Below are positions 9,109 through 22,109 of a DNA stretch of 54,709 nucleotides, piece by piece (positions within the stretch are counted from its first letter, which is position 1; each line of letters opens with the position of its first letter). Source of the stretch: Limobrevibacterium gyesilva. GTDB taxonomy: Bacteria; Pseudomonadota; Alphaproteobacteria; Acetobacterales; Acetobacteraceae. The notes below the pieces were generated by a model. The model was not told the origin of the DNA and searched no databases. It saw nothing but the letters and a program-made list of their open reading frames with translations. The stretch covers positions 1 through 54,709 of the forward strand of contig NZ_JAPDNT010000030.1 of NCBI RefSeq assembly GCF_025989185.1. The letters run 5' to 3'. The translations under genes and the position numbers were made by a program.

Positions 9109-10254
9109 ATGGACTTCAACCTGACCGAGGACCAGCGTGCCTTCCAGGACACCGCGCGTGGCTTCGCCCGGGAAAAGCTGCTGCCCCATGCCGGACGCTG
9201 GGACGAGGAGCGGCATTTCCCCGCCGCCGCGCTGCGCGAGGCCGCCGCCCTCGGCTTCGCCGGGATCTATGTGGACGAGGCGCATGGCGGCACCGGCCTG
9301 ACCCGGCTCGACGCCGCCCTGATCTTCGAGGAGCTGGCCTATGCCGACCCCTCGACCGCCGCCTTCCTGACCATCCACAACATGGTCGCCGGCATGGTGG
9401 CCCGCTTCGGCAACGACGAGCAGCGCGCGCGCTTCCTGCCGAAGATCCTCACCGCCGAGCATTTCGTGAGCTACTGCCTGACCGAGCCGGGCTCGGGCTC
9501 GGACGCGGCGGCGCTGGCGACCCGGGCCGAGCCGGTGGGCAACGCCCAGTACAAGGTGAACGGCACCAAGGCGTTCATTTCCGGCGGCGGCATCTCCGAC
9601 CTGTACGTGACAATGCTGCGCACCGGCGACGACAGTCCGCGCGGCATCTCCTGCGTGGTGATCGAGAAGGACACCCCCGGGCTCGCCTTCGGCAAGCCGG
9701 AACGCAAGCTGGGCTGGAACAGCCAGCCGACCAGCCTGGTGACCTTCGCTGATTGCCTGGTGCCGGTGGCCAACCGCCTGGGCGACGAAGGCGAGGGGTT
9801 CCGCTTCGCGATGATGGGGCTCGACGGCGGGCGCATCAACATCGCCGCCTGCTCGCTGGGCGGCGCGCAGGCCTGCCTGGATGCGGCCCTGGCTTATGTG
9901 AAGGAGCGCCGCGCTTTCGGCCGCAAGCTCGCCGATTTCCAGGCGCTGCAGTTCAAGCTCGCCGACATGGCGACCGAGCTCGATGCCGCGCGGCTGATGG
10001 TGCACCGCGCCGCGGCTTCCCTCGATGCCGGCGCGCTCGACGCCATCAAGCACTGCGCCATGGCCAAGCGCTACGCCACCGACGTCTGCTTCCGCATCTG
10101 CGACGAGGCCCTGCAGCTGCATGGCGGCTACGGCTACATCAAGGACTACCAGATCGAGCGCTACCTGCGCGACCTGCGCGTGCACCGCATCCTGGAAGGG
10201 ACGAACGAGATCATGCGCGTGATCATCGCCCGCAAACTGCTGGAGGCTGCATGA
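9109..10254 (+). CDS. Acyl-CoA dehydrogenase, probably isobutyryl-CoA dehydrogenase
   Basis: A flavin-dependent acyl-CoA dehydrogenase of 381 residues. The three family blocks are present: an N-terminal helix bundle, the FAD-binding motif YCLTEPGSGSDAAAL, and a C-terminal bundle with the catalytic glutamate in ILEGTNEIM. Family resemblance and the immediately following 3-hydroxyisobutyrate dehydrogenase point to isobutyryl-CoA to methacrylyl-CoA, a step of valine breakdown. It overlaps the next gene by ATGA, so translation is coupled. A 2-methylbutyryl-CoA preference cannot be excluded. Confidence 0.85.
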   Translation: MDFNLTEDQRAFQDTARGFAREKLLPHAGRWDEERHFPAAALREAAALGFAGIYVDEAHGGTGLTRLDAALIFEELAYADPSTAAFLTIHNMVAGMVARFGNDEQRARFLPKILTAEHFVSYCLTEPGSGSDAAALATRAEPVGNAQYKVNGTKAFISGGGISDLYVTMLRTGDDSPRGISCVVIEKDTPGLAFGKPERKLGWNSQPTSLVTFADCLVPVANRLGDEGEGFRFAMMGLDGGRINIAACSLGGAQACLDAALAYVKERRAFGRKLADFQALQFKLADMATELDAARLMVHRAAASLDAGALDAIKHCAMAKRYATDVCFRICDEALQLHGGYGYIKDYQIERYLRDLRVHRILEGTNEIMRVIIARKLLEAA

Positions 10255-11147
10255 ACATCTCCTTCATTGGCCTCGGCAACATGGGCCTGCCGATGGCGGC
10301 CAACCTGCTGAAGGCCGGCCATGACGTGCTCGGCTTCGATCTGGTGCCGGCGGCCCTGCAGGCGCATGCCAAGGCGGGCGGGCGCGTCGCCGCGTCGGTG
10401 GCCGAGGCCGTGCGCGCCGCCGACATCGTCATCACCATGCTGCCGGCCGGAAAGCATGTGGCCGAAGTGGTCCTGGACGGCATCCTGCCCAACGCCACCG
10501 ACACGCCGCTGCTGATCGACAGTTCCACCATCGACGTGGAGACCGCCCGCCGCGTCGCTGCCGCGGCCGCGAAGGCCGGGCTCGACATGCTCGACGCCCC
10601 GGTGTCCGGCGGCGTCGGCGGCGCCACCGCGGGCACGCTGACGTTCATGGTCGGCGGTCCCGACGCCGCCTTCGCCCGCGCGCTGCCGGTGCTGCAGGCG
10701 ATGGGCCGGAACATCGTGCATACCGGCCCGGCCGGCGCCGGGCAGGCGGCGAAGATCTGCAACAACATGATCCTGGGCATCTCCATGCTCGGCGTGTCCG
10801 AAGCCTTCGTGCTGGCCGACAAGCTGGGGCTCGACCGCGCCAAGCTGTTCCAGGTCAGTTCCACCTCCTCCGGCCAGTGCTGGGCGCTGACCAGCTATTG
10901 CCCGGTGCCGGGGCCGGTGCCGGCCTCGCCCGCGAACCGCGCCTACGCCGCCGGCTTCGCCGCCGCCCTGATGCTGAAGGATCTGCAATTGTCGCAGGCA
11001 GCCGCGGAGGCGGTGGGGGCGGCGACCCCGCTCGGCGCGCACGCGGCACGGCTGTACCAGGCGGTCGCCGAGGCCGGCGAGTCCGGGCGCGATTTCTCGG
11101 TGGTGTTCCCGTGGCTATCCGGGCTGTCGCGCAAGGAGGCGGTCTGA
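10251..11147 (+). CDS. mmsB: 3-hydroxyisobutyrate dehydrogenase
   Basis: An NAD-dependent beta-hydroxyacid dehydrogenase (298 residues). It converts 3-hydroxyisobutyrate to methylmalonate semialdehyde in valine degradation. The N-terminal Rossmann motif is FIGLGNMGLPMA, the substrate-binding DAPVSGGVGGA block is near 115-125, and the catalytic lysine is in GQAAKICNNM near 167-172. The length is standard. It overlaps the upstream dehydrogenase by four bases, and the next gene starts one base after its stop. The adjacency to the acyl-CoA dehydrogenase supports this role over tartronate semialdehyde reductase. Confidence 0.9.
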   Translation: MNISFIGLGNMGLPMAANLLKAGHDVLGFDLVPAALQAHAKAGGRVAASVAEAVRAADIVITMLPAGKHVAEVVLDGILPNATDTPLLIDSSTIDVETARRVAAAAAKAGLDMLDAPVSGGVGGATAGTLTFMVGGPDAAFARALPVLQAMGRNIVHTGPAGAGQAAKICNNMILGISMLGVSEAFVLADKLGLDRAKLFQVSSTSSGQCWALTSYCPVPGPVPASPANRAYAAGFAAALMLKDLQLSQAAAEAVGAATPLGAHAARLYQAVAEAGESGRDFSVVFPWLSGLSRKEAV

Positions 11148-11148
11148 C

Positions 11149-12831
11149 ATGGCGCGGGACTTCAAGGCGGCGCGCGACTTCCTGCTCGCGCACCGCACCG
11201 ACTACGCTTCCGCGTATGCGCAGTTCCGCTGGCCCGAGCTTGGGGCGTTCAACTGGGCGCTCGACTGGTTCGACGCGGAGCTGGCGCGCGGGGAGTTGCG
11301 TGACAGGCCGGCTTTGCGCATCATCGGGAATGGGTCAGCAACACTGACCTTCGGTGAGCTTTCGGTACGTTCCAACCGGGTGGCCAACGGGCTGCGTGCA
11401 TTGGGCGTGAAGCGGGGGGACCGCATCCTGCTCATGCTCGGCAACGTGGCGCCGCTGTGGGAGGTGACGCTGGCCGCGATGAAGCTGGGTGCGGTGGTGG
11501 TGCCGGCAACGACGCTGCTGACGGCGGACGACCTGAACGAGCGGGTGGGCCGCGCCCGCGTGCGCTTCACTGTCGCCGCGTCCGAGGATGCCGGCAAGCT
11601 CGCCGCCCTGCCGCAGGGCGTCACCCGCATCACCGTCGGCGGCGCGCCGGCGGGCTGCGTCGATTATGCCACGCTGCTGCTGGGCGAGGCCGGCTTCGTG
11701 CCGGACGGCAGGACCGATCCGGACGACCCGATGCTGCTGTATTTCACCTCCGGCACCACCGCCAGGCCGAAGCTGGTGCTGCACAGCCACCGCTCCTATC
11801 CCGTCGGCCATCTCTCGACGATGTACTGGCTGGGGCTGCTGCCCGGCGACGTGCATCTGAACGTGTCCTCGCCCGGCTGGGCCAAGCATGCCTGGAGCTG
11901 CTTCTTCGCCCCCTGGAACGCCGGCGCCACCGTGTTCATCGCCAACCAGCCCCGCTTCAACGCGGGCGGCCTGCTCGACGCCATCGCGCAGAACGGCGTC
12001 ACCACGCTGTGCGCCCCGCCCACGGTGTGGCGCATGTTCATCCAGGAGGACCTGAAAACCTGGAAGACGGCGCTGCGCGAGGTCACCGGCGCCGGCGAGC
12101 CGCTGAACCCCGAGGTGATCGACCAGGTGCGGGCGGCCTGGGGCCTGACCATCCGCGACGGCTACGGCCAGACCGAGACCACCGCGCAGATCGGCAATCC
12201 GCCGGGGCAGGCGGTGAAGCCGGGCTCGATGGGCCGGCCGCTGCCGGGCTACACGATCCGGCTGATCGACACCGACGACAAGGACGCCGACGAAGGGGCG
12301 GTGTGCATTCCGCTCGATCCGCGCCCGGCCGGGCTGATGCGCGGCTACCAGAACGACGACGGCAGCATCGCCGCCATCGGCGGCGCGGTGTACCGCACCG
12401 GCGACGTCGCCGCCCGCGATGCCGACGGCTACCTGACCTATGTCGGCCGTGGCGACGACATCTTCAAAGCCTCCGACTACCGCATCAGCCCGTTCGAGCT
12501 GGAGAGCGTGCTGATCGAGCATCCCGCGGTCGCGGAAGCGGCGGTGGTGCCGGCGCCCGATCCGCTGCGCCTGGCTGTGCCCAAGGCCTATGTGGCGCTG
12601 ACCGCCGATGCCGAACCGTCGGCGGCGACGGCGCTATCCATCTTCGCGCATCTGCGCGCCCGCCTGTCGCCGTACAAGCGCGTTCGCCGCATCGAGTTCG
12701 CCGAGCTGCCGAAGACCATCTCCGGCAAGATCCGCCGGGTCGAGCTGCGCCGTGCCGAGGCGGCGCGCAGCGGGCGCGCCGAAGGCGAATACCGCGAGGA
12801 CGACTTTCCCGAACTCACCGAACAGGGCTGA
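11149..12831 (+). CDS. AMP-dependent acyl-CoA synthetase (medium/short chain type)
   Basis: An adenylate-forming ligase of 560 residues that activates a carboxylic acid with ATP and CoA. Motifs run in order: the phosphate loop [12 protein letters not shown] near 199-210, GYGQTET near 339-345, YRTGD near 416, and the C-terminal catalytic lysine in KTISGKIRR near 523. The loop has Ala where most members have Gly (SGTTG), which is also seen in the AcsM-like branch. Its place inside a branched-chain catabolic operon suggests isobutyrate, isovalerate or another short branched acid as substrate (inference). Confidence 0.87.
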   Translation: MARDFKAARDFLLAHRTDYASAYAQFRWPELGAFNWALDWFDAELARGELRDRPALRIIGNGSATLTFGELSVRSNRVANGLRALGVKRGDRILLMLGNVAPLWEVTLAAMKLGAVVVPATTLLTADDLNERVGRARVRFTVAASEDAGKLAALPQGVTRITVGGAPAGCVDYATLLLGEAGFVPDGRTDPDDPMLLYFTSGTTARPKLVLHSHRSYPVGHLSTMYWLGLLPGDVHLNVSSPGWAKHAWSCFFAPWNAGATVFIANQPRFNAGGLLDAIAQNGVTTLCAPPTVWRMFIQEDLKTWKTALREVTGAGEPLNPEVIDQVRAAWGLTIRDGYGQTETTAQIGNPPGQAVKPGSMGRPLPGYTIRLIDTDDKDADEGAVCIPLDPRPAGLMRGYQNDDGSIAAIGGAVYRTGDVAARDADGYLTYVGRGDDIFKASDYRISPFELESVLIEHPAVAEAAVVPAPDPLRLAVPKAYVALTADAEPSAATALSIFAHLRARLSPYKRVRRIEFAELPKTISGKIRRVELRRAEAARSGRAEGEYREDDFPELTEQG

Positions 12832-12835
12832 TGCC

Positions 12836-14007
12836 ATGGCCTCCAACACCGATTACGGCCTGAACTTCGATCTTGGCGAGGAGATCGACATGCTGCGCGA
12901 CAGCGTGCGCCGCTTCGCCGATGCCGAGATCGCGCCGCGTGCCGCGGAGATCGACCGGATCAACGACTTTCCCGCCGATCTCTGGCGCAAGATGGGCGAC
13001 CTGGGCGTGCTCGGCCTGACCGTCGAGGAGGACTATGGCGGCGCCGGCATGGGCTACCTGGCGCATTGCGTGGCCATGGAGGAGATCAGCCGCGCCTCCG
13101 CCTCCGTGGGGCTGTCCTACGGCGCGCATTCCAATCTTTGCGTCAACCAGATCCGCCGCAACGGCACCCCGGCGCAGAAGCAGGCCTATCTGCCGAAGCT
13201 GATCAGCGGCGCGCATGTCGGCGCGCTGGCGATGAGCGAGCCGGGGGCGGGCTCCGACGTCGTGTCCATGCGCCTGCGCGCGGACAGGCGCGGCGACCGC
13301 TACGTGCTGAACGGCACCAAGATGTGGATCACCAACGGCCCCGAGGCGAACGTGCTGGTGGTCTATGCCAAGACCGACCCGGAAGCCGGCGCGCGCGGCA
13401 TCACCGCCTTCCTGGTGGAGAAGGGCTTTCCGGGATTCTCCTGCGCGCAGAAGCTGGACAAGCTGGGCATGCGCGGCTCCAACACCGGCGAACTGGTGTT
13501 CACCGATTGCGAGGTGCCCGCCGAGAACGTGCTGGGCGCCGTGGATGGCGGCGTGGCCGTATTGATGAGCGGGCTCGACTACGAGCGCGCGGTGCTGGCG
13601 GCGGGGCCGCTGGGAATCATGCAGGCCTGCATGGACGTGGTGCTGCCCTACGTGCACGAACGCCAGCAATTCGGCCAGCCGATCGGCGAGTTCCAGCTGA
13701 TGCAAGGCAAGATCGCGGACATGTACACCACCATGAACGCGGCGAAATCCTATGTGTACGCCGTCGCGAAATCCTGCGACCGTGGCCAGACGACCCGCAA
13801 GGACGCGGCCGGCGCCATCCTGTACGCGGCCGAGAAGGCCACCTGGATGTCGCTGGAAGCGATCCAGGTGCTGGGCGGCAACGGCTACATCAACGACTAT
13901 CCCACCGGCCGCCTGCTGCGCGACGCCAAGCTGTACGAGATCGGTGCCGGCACCAGCGAGATCCGGCGCATGCTGATCGGGCGCGAATTGTTCAAGGAAA
14001 CCGCGTG

Positions 14008-14008
<1 letters not shown>
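12836..14008 (+). CDS. ivd: Isovaleryl-CoA dehydrogenase
   Basis: A 390-residue acyl-CoA dehydrogenase that oxidises isovaleryl-CoA to 3-methylcrotonyl-CoA in leucine breakdown. It contains [13 protein letters not shown] and [11 protein letters not shown]. Its distinctive catalytic glutamate sits on the helix G motif LDYERAVLA, the position used by isovaleryl-CoA dehydrogenases rather than the C-terminal position of other members. The ATG at 12836 gives the standard N-terminus. It lies 4 bases after the synthetase stop and overlaps the carboxylase beta gene by one base (TGATG), next to its metabolic successors. Confidence 0.93.
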
Positions 14009-15612
<1,604 letters not shown>

Positions 15613-15617
15613 CGGCC

Positions 15618-17585
<1,968 letters not shown>

Positions 17586-17718
17586 ATGCCCAGGCGATGC
17601 CGCGCTGCAGCGCACGACAGAAGCTTGCGTGATGCCAGTTCGATCCTTTTATGGTCATACCGGACGTGTCTGCCGGACGATGCGAATGTGCTTATTTGCT
17701 GCGGGCCCATTCGGCGCT

Positions 17719-17745
17719 TTGATACGCCAGCATGTCTGCCATAAT
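17719..17745 (+). promoter_or_regulatory. Possible sigma-70 promoter of the indolepyruvate oxidoreductase gene
   Basis: TTGATA (17719-17724) and CATAAT (17740-17745) each match the consensus at 5 of 6 bases, but the 15-base spacer is short. The pair lies 33 bases upstream of the start codon in an otherwise gene-free 193-base gap. Weak call. Confidence 0.35.
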
Positions 17746-17778
17746 CTCGGGTAAACGGGTGGAAACGGAGCCGGTGAC

Positions 17779-20700
17779 ATGAAGCATTCAGCCGTCACGC
17801 TCGAAGACAAGTACCAGATCGACAGCGACCGGTTCTACCTTACGGGTACGCAGGCGCTGGTGCGGCTGCCGTTGCTGCAGCGGCGGCTCGATGTCGCGGC
17901 CGGGCTCAACACCGCGGGCTTCGTCTCCGGCTATCGCGGCTCGCCGCTGGGTCAGGTCGACATCCAGATGTGGCAGGCCCGCAAGCACCTGGAAGAGCAG
18001 CACATCCACTTCCAGCCCGGCGTGAACGAGGAGCTGGCGGCCACCGCCATCTGGGGCAGCCAGCAGGTGCCGCTGCTGCGCGGCGCGAAATATGACGGCG
18101 TCTTCGCCTACTGGTATGGCAAGGGGCCGGGCGTCGACCGCAGCGGCGACGTGTTCCGCCACGCCAACTATGCCGGCACCACCCGCACCGGCGGCGTGCT
18201 GCTGCTCGCCGGCGACGACCATGCCTGCAAGTCCTCGACCGTGCCGCACCAGAGCGAGCCGGCGCTGATTGCCGGCTCCATCCCCGTGCTGGTGCCGGCC
18301 GACGTGCGCGACCTGCTGGAGCTCGGCCTGCATGGCTGGGCGATGTCGCGCTGGTCCGGCCGCTATATCGGCTTCAAGACGGTCGCCGACGTGGTGGACA
18401 GCTCCGCCTCCGTCGCCTTCGACCTCGCGGCGTTCCGCATCCGCACTCCCGAAGGCCCGCACCCCGATGCCGGCTTCCGCCTGCCCGACCCGCCGATGGA
18501 GCAGGAGGCCCGCGTCTTCAATGTCGGCATTCCCGCCGCCCAGGACTACGTCCGCGCCAACGGCCTCGACCGCATCATGCTCGACCCGCCCGGCACGCGC
18601 ATCGGCATCATCACCGCCGGCAAGTCGTACCACGACACGCGGCAGGCGCTGTCCGAACTGGGCATCGACAATGGCGTCCGCCTGCTGAAACTCGCGCTGG
18701 TCTGGCCGGTCGATCCCGCCATCATCCGGCACTTCGCCGCCGGGCTCGACGAGATCATCGTCGTCGAGGAGAAGGCGCCGCTGATCGAGCAGCAGGTGCG
18801 CGACATCCTCTACGACTGCGCCGTGCGCCCGCGCGTGCTCGGCAAGCGCGACGAGACCGGGGCTGCGTTCCTCAAGCTCGCCGGCGAGTTCTCGTCGGCC
18901 GAGATCGCGCTCGCCCTCGGCGGCCGCCTCGCGGGCTTCATGGACGGCGAGGGACTGCGCGCCCGCATGGCCTTCCTGCGCGAGCAGATGCAGGCGAGCG
19001 AGCACGTCGAGGTCGCCGCCACGCGTCGGCCGTATTTCTGCTCGGGCTGCCCGCACAACACCTCGACGAAAGTGATCGACGGCAGCCGCGCCCTCGGCGG
19101 CATCGGCTGTCACACGCTGGCGCTGTGGATGGACCGCAGCACCGACACGTTCAGCCAGATGGGCGGCGAGGGGATGGCCTGGGTAGGCCAGGCGCCGTTC
19201 ACCGAGGAGAAGCACGTCTTTGCCAATCTCGGCGACGGCACCTATTTCCATTCCGGCTACATGGCGATCCGCGCCGCCGTCGCCTCCGGCGTGAACATCA
19301 CCTACAAGATCCTGTTCAACGATGCGGTCGCCATGACCGGCGGCCAGCCGGTGGACGGCACCCTCACCGTGCCGCAGATCACCCGCCAGGTCGCCGCCGA
19401 AGGCGTCGCCAGGATCGCGGTGGTGACCGACGAGCCGGAGAAGCATGCCGGCGTGACCGATTTCGCGCCCGGCGTCACCGTGCACCATCGCCGCGAGCTG
19501 CCGGACATCGAGGCGCAGTTCCGCGACACGGCCGGCACCACCGTCATCGTCTACGACCAGACCTGTGCGTCCGAGAAGCGGCGCCGGCGCAAGCGCGGCA
19601 CCTTCCCCGACCCGAACAAGCGCGCCTTCATCAACGCCGCGGTGTGCGAAGGCTGCGGCGACTGCTCGAAGACGTCGAACTGCCTGTCGGTGCAGCCGCT
19701 GGAAACCGAGTTCGGCACCAAGCGCCGCATCGACCAGTCGAGCTGCAACAAGGATTTCTCCTGCGTCGAGGGATTCTGCCCAAGCTTCGTCACCGTGCAT
19801 GGCGGCAAGCTGCGCAAGCGCGCGCGCGTGACGGTGGAGGATTTCGCGCTCGGCGAGCCGGCGCTGCCCGCGCTCGACCATCCTTTCGATATTCTCGTCA
19901 CCGGCATCGGCGGCACCGGCATCGTCACCATCGGCGCGCTGCTCGGCATGGCCGCGCATCTCGACGGCAAGCACGTGACGGTGCTGGACCAGATGGGCAT
20001 GGCGCAGAAGGGCGGCAGCGTGTTCAGCCATATCCGGCTGGCGGCACGAGCGGAGCAACTGCACGGCCTGCGCATCGGCCGTGGCGACGCCGACCTGCTG
20101 CTGGCCTGCGACATGGTGGTGGCCGCCAGCAAGGAGTCGATCGCCGGCCTGCGCCGCGGCGTCTCGCATGTGGTGCTGAACACGCATGAAGTGCCCACCG
20201 GCGACTTCGTGATGGACACGGACACGCGCCTGCCCGCCGCGCGGCTGCGCCGCACCATCGTGGACGCGGCCGGTGCGGAGAATGTCGACCAGATCGAAGC
20301 GAGCGCGCTCGCCACCGCGCTGCTGGGCGACGCCATCGCCACCAACCTGTTCATGCTCGGCTACGCCTGGCAGAAGGGCCTCGTCCCGCTGGGGCTCGAC
20401 AGCCTGTTGCAGGCGATCGAGTTGAACGGCACTGCGGTGGAAGCCAACAAGGCCGCGTTCGGCTGGGGCCGCCATGCGGCCGCCGATCTCGCCCGCGTCG
20501 CCGCCGCGGCCGGGGTCGCGACGCAGAAGCCGGAGCCGAAGACGCTCGACGACGTCATCGCGGCGCGCATGCGCCATCTCGCGCAGTACCAGAACCGGCG
20601 CACCGCGCGGCGCTACCGCAAGCTGGTGGACCGGGTGCGCGAGATCGAGGGCCGCATGTTCTCCGGCGCGACCGCGCTCACCGAGGCCGTGGCGCGCAAC

Positions 20701-21198
20701 TACGCCAAGCTGATCGCCTACAAGGACGAATACGAGGTTGCCCGGCTTTATGCCTCGAAGGAATTTCGCGACGCGCTGGCGGCCCAGTTCGAGAACCCCG
20801 AGCGGCTGGAATTCCATCTTGCCCCGCCGCTGCTGGCCAAACGCGATCCGCGCACGGGCCATCTGCAGAAGCGCAGTTTCGGCCCGTGGATGATGACCTG
20901 CTTCCGGGCGCTGGCGAAGCTGCGCTTCCTGCGCGGCACCAGGCTCGATCCGTTCGGCCGCACCGACGAACGCCGCGCCGAGCGCGCGCTGATCGGCGAC
21001 TACGAAGCCCTGGTCGAGGAACTTCTCCAGAAGCTGAAGCCGGAAACGCTGTCCACCGCGGTCGCCCTGGCATCGCTGCCCGAGAAGATCCGCGGCTTCG
21101 GCCACGTGAAGGAGCGCGCCATCCGCCAGGCGGAGGCCGAGCGCGCCAAGCTGCTGGAACGGCTGCGTCAGCCCGCGGTGCCGCTGGCCGCCGAGTAA
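17779..21198 (+). CDS. Indolepyruvate ferredoxin oxidoreductase, fused alpha-beta form
   Basis: A 1139-residue thiamine-pyrophosphate and iron-sulfur enzyme. It oxidatively decarboxylates aryl pyruvates (from Trp, Phe, Tyr) to aryl-acetyl-CoA, reducing ferredoxin. The N-terminal half is the IorA-like thiamine part with CSGCPHNTST near 420. A cysteine-rich cluster region follows (CEGCGDCSKTSNC near 622 and CNKDFSCVEGFCP near 657). The C-terminal half is the IorB-like gamma domain (GIGGTGIVTIGALLGMAA near 710-730). The single-chain form of about 1150 residues is usual in proteobacteria. Monocistronic; it has 15 bases to a convergent SDR gene. Confidence 0.93.
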   Translation: MKHSAVTLEDKYQIDSDRFYLTGTQALVRLPLLQRRLDVAAGLNTAGFVSGYRGSPLGQVDIQMWQARKHLEEQHIHFQPGVNEELAATAIWGSQQVPLLRGAKYDGVFAYWYGKGPGVDRSGDVFRHANYAGTTRTGGVLLLAGDDHACKSSTVPHQSEPALIAGSIPVLVPADVRDLLELGLHGWAMSRWSGRYIGFKTVADVVDSSASVAFDLAAFRIRTPEGPHPDAGFRLPDPPMEQEARVFNVGIPAAQDYVRANGLDRIMLDPPGTRIGIITAGKSYHDTRQALSELGIDNGVRLLKLALVWPVDPAIIRHFAAGLDEIIVVEEKAPLIEQQVRDILYDCAVRPRVLGKRDETGAAFLKLAGEFSSAEIALALGGRLAGFMDGEGLRARMAFLREQMQASEHVEVAATRRPYFCSGCPHNTSTKVIDGSRALGGIGCHTLALWMDRSTDTFSQMGGEGMAWVGQAPFTEEKHVFANLGDGTYFHSGYMAIRAAVASGVNITYKILFNDAVAMTGGQPVDGTLTVPQITRQVAAEGVARIAVVTDEPEKHAGVTDFAPGVTVHHRRELPDIEAQFRDTAGTTVIVYDQTCASEKRRRRKRGTFPDPNKRAFINAAVCEGCGDCSKTSNCLSVQPLETEFGTKRRIDQSSCNKDFSCVEGFCPSFVTVHGGKLRKRARVTVEDFALGEPALPALDHPFDILVTGIGGTGIVTIGALLGMAAHLDGKHVTVLDQMGMAQKGGSVFSHIRLAARAEQLHGLRIGRGDADLLLACDMVVAASKESIAGLRRGVSHVVLNTHEVPTGDFVMDTDTRLPAARLRRTIVDAAGAENVDQIEASALATALLGDAIATNLFMLGYAWQKGLVPLGLDSLLQAIELNGTAVEANKAAFGWGRHAAADLARVAAAAGVATQKPEPKTLDDVIAARMRHLAQYQNRRTARRYRKLVDRVREIEGRMFSGATALTEAVARNYAKLIAYKDEYEVARLYASKEFRDALAAQFENPERLEFHLAPPLLAKRDPRTGHLQKRSFGPWMMTCFRALAKLRFLRGTRLDPFGRTDERRAERALIGDYEALVEELLQKLKPETLSTAVALASLPEKIRGFGHVKERAIRQAEAERAKLLERLRQPAVPLAAE

Positions 21199-21213
21199 CC
21201 GGCGGGGAGGGTA

Positions 21214-21846
21214 TCAGACCACCCGATAGACCTGCCCGGTCTGCAATCCTTCCACGCTGCGGCTATACGCCAGCGCCGCACGCGCGGCCGCCACCGGCTC
21301 GAAGCCGCGGAAGAACGGCGCGTAGGCCGGCATGGATTCCTGCAGCACGTTCGGGCTCACCACGTTGATGCGGATGCCCCGAGGAAGCTCGATCGCCGCC
21401 GCGCGCACGAAGCCCTCCACCGCCGCGTTCACCATGGTCGCCGACGATCCCGCGGCGATCGGGTTGTCGGTCAGGATGCCGGTGGTGAGCGTGATCGATC
21501 CGCCGTCGCGCAGCTGCGCCCGCGCCGCGAGCGCCAGGTTCACCTGCCCCATCAGCTTGTTGCGCAGCCCCAGCCCGTATACCGACTCCGCGATCGCCGC
21601 AGGCTCGATTGCGGCCAGCGGCACGAAGGCCACTTCGCCGGCCGCGCAGACCACGGCATCCAGTTCCCCGGCCTGTTTCAGCGCCGTGGCGATGCTGGCG
21701 GGATCGGTGATGTCGATGCGGATGTCGCCCGACTTGCTGCCGGCGGCAATGATGTCGTGGCGCGCGCCGAGTTCGGCGGCGACCGCGCGGCCCAGCGTGC
21801 CGCTGGCGCCGACCAGGAGGACGCGCAGGCGAGGCGTGTCGGACAT
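21214..21846 (-). CDS. Short SDR-fold protein without the Tyr-Lys pair
   Basis: A 210-residue Rossmann protein. VLLVGASGTLGRAVA is an NADP-type glycine motif, followed by VVCAAGEVAF (in place of NNAG) and the strand ITLTTGILTDNP holding the usual Ser/Thr position. Where SDRs carry Tyr-x3-Lys this protein reads ATMVNAAVEGF, so both catalytic residues are missing. The C-terminal RINVVSPNVLQES is normal. It resembles a known group of short 'short chain dehydrogenases' of about 200 residues with the same absence. Whether it is catalytic is uncertain. Convergent with the indolepyruvate oxidoreductase gene. Confidence 0.8.
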   Translation of the reverse strand: MSDTPRLRVLLVGASGTLGRAVAAELGARHDIIAAGSKSGDIRIDITDPASIATALKQAGELDAVVCAAGEVAFVPLAAIEPAAIAESVYGLGLRNKLMGQVNLALAARAQLRDGGSITLTTGILTDNPIAAGSSATMVNAAVEGFVRAAAIELPRGIRINVVSPNVLQESMPAYAPFFRGFEPVAAARAALAYSRSVEGLQTGQVYRVV

Positions 21847-21970
21847 GGCATGTATCCCTTCGCTGCCGGCTTATCACCGCGAGGCCCCGGCTTCCACCGG
21901 CCGTTCGGGGAGCGCCGCCGCCAGCGCGGCCCGCATCGCCCGCGCCGCCTGGACGTGACGCGGCCGCCCG

Positions 21971-22007
21971 GCTGGAGCAGGTTCGTTTCAAACGAACCTG
22001 CTCCAGC
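21971..22007. repeat. Perfect 37-base palindrome
   Basis: Eighteen-base arms (21971-21988 and 21990-22007) are perfect reverse complements around a single C at 21989. A run of five T follows at 22011-22015, so on the plus strand it could act as a terminator-like stem. No gene ends just before it on that strand. It lies in the 263-base gap between the divergent SDR and M20 genes, 11 bases from a second palindrome. It looks like a dispersed extragenic palindrome, but a second copy was not seen in this window. Confidence 0.8.
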
Positions 22008-22018
22008 TCATTTTTGGC

Positions 22019-22078
22019 GAGCAATTTCATCGGCACAGATGGAATCGCTACGCGATTCCATCTGTGCCGATATTGCTC
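22019..22078. repeat. 60-base bulged palindrome
   Basis: A central perfect stem has 20-base arms (22029-22048 and 22052-22071) with a 3-base loop. It is extended by 7-base outer arms (22019-22025 GAGCAAT and 22072-22078 ATTGCTC), offset by a 3-base bulge at 22026-22028. The outer end resembles the arm of the preceding palindrome (both begin GAGCA and contain TTC at the same offset), suggesting one family. It ends 31 bases before the M20 start codon and would sit in that gene's leader if transcribed. Confidence 0.8.
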
Positions 22079-22109
22079 TAGGGGAAGGAGGCAACCCCGG
22101 AGAGCCCGC

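Noticed and set aside
17788-21105. Open frame of about 1100 codons on the minus strand
   Set aside because: It lies fully antisense to the indolepyruvate ferredoxin oxidoreductase gene, is rich in Arg, His, Ala and Gly, and has no motifs. It is a GC-rich shadow.
22014-22109. Longer N-terminus of the M20 peptidase reaching back to 22014
   Set aside because: The extra codons only read through the palindrome, and a good ribosome site precedes ATG 22110.
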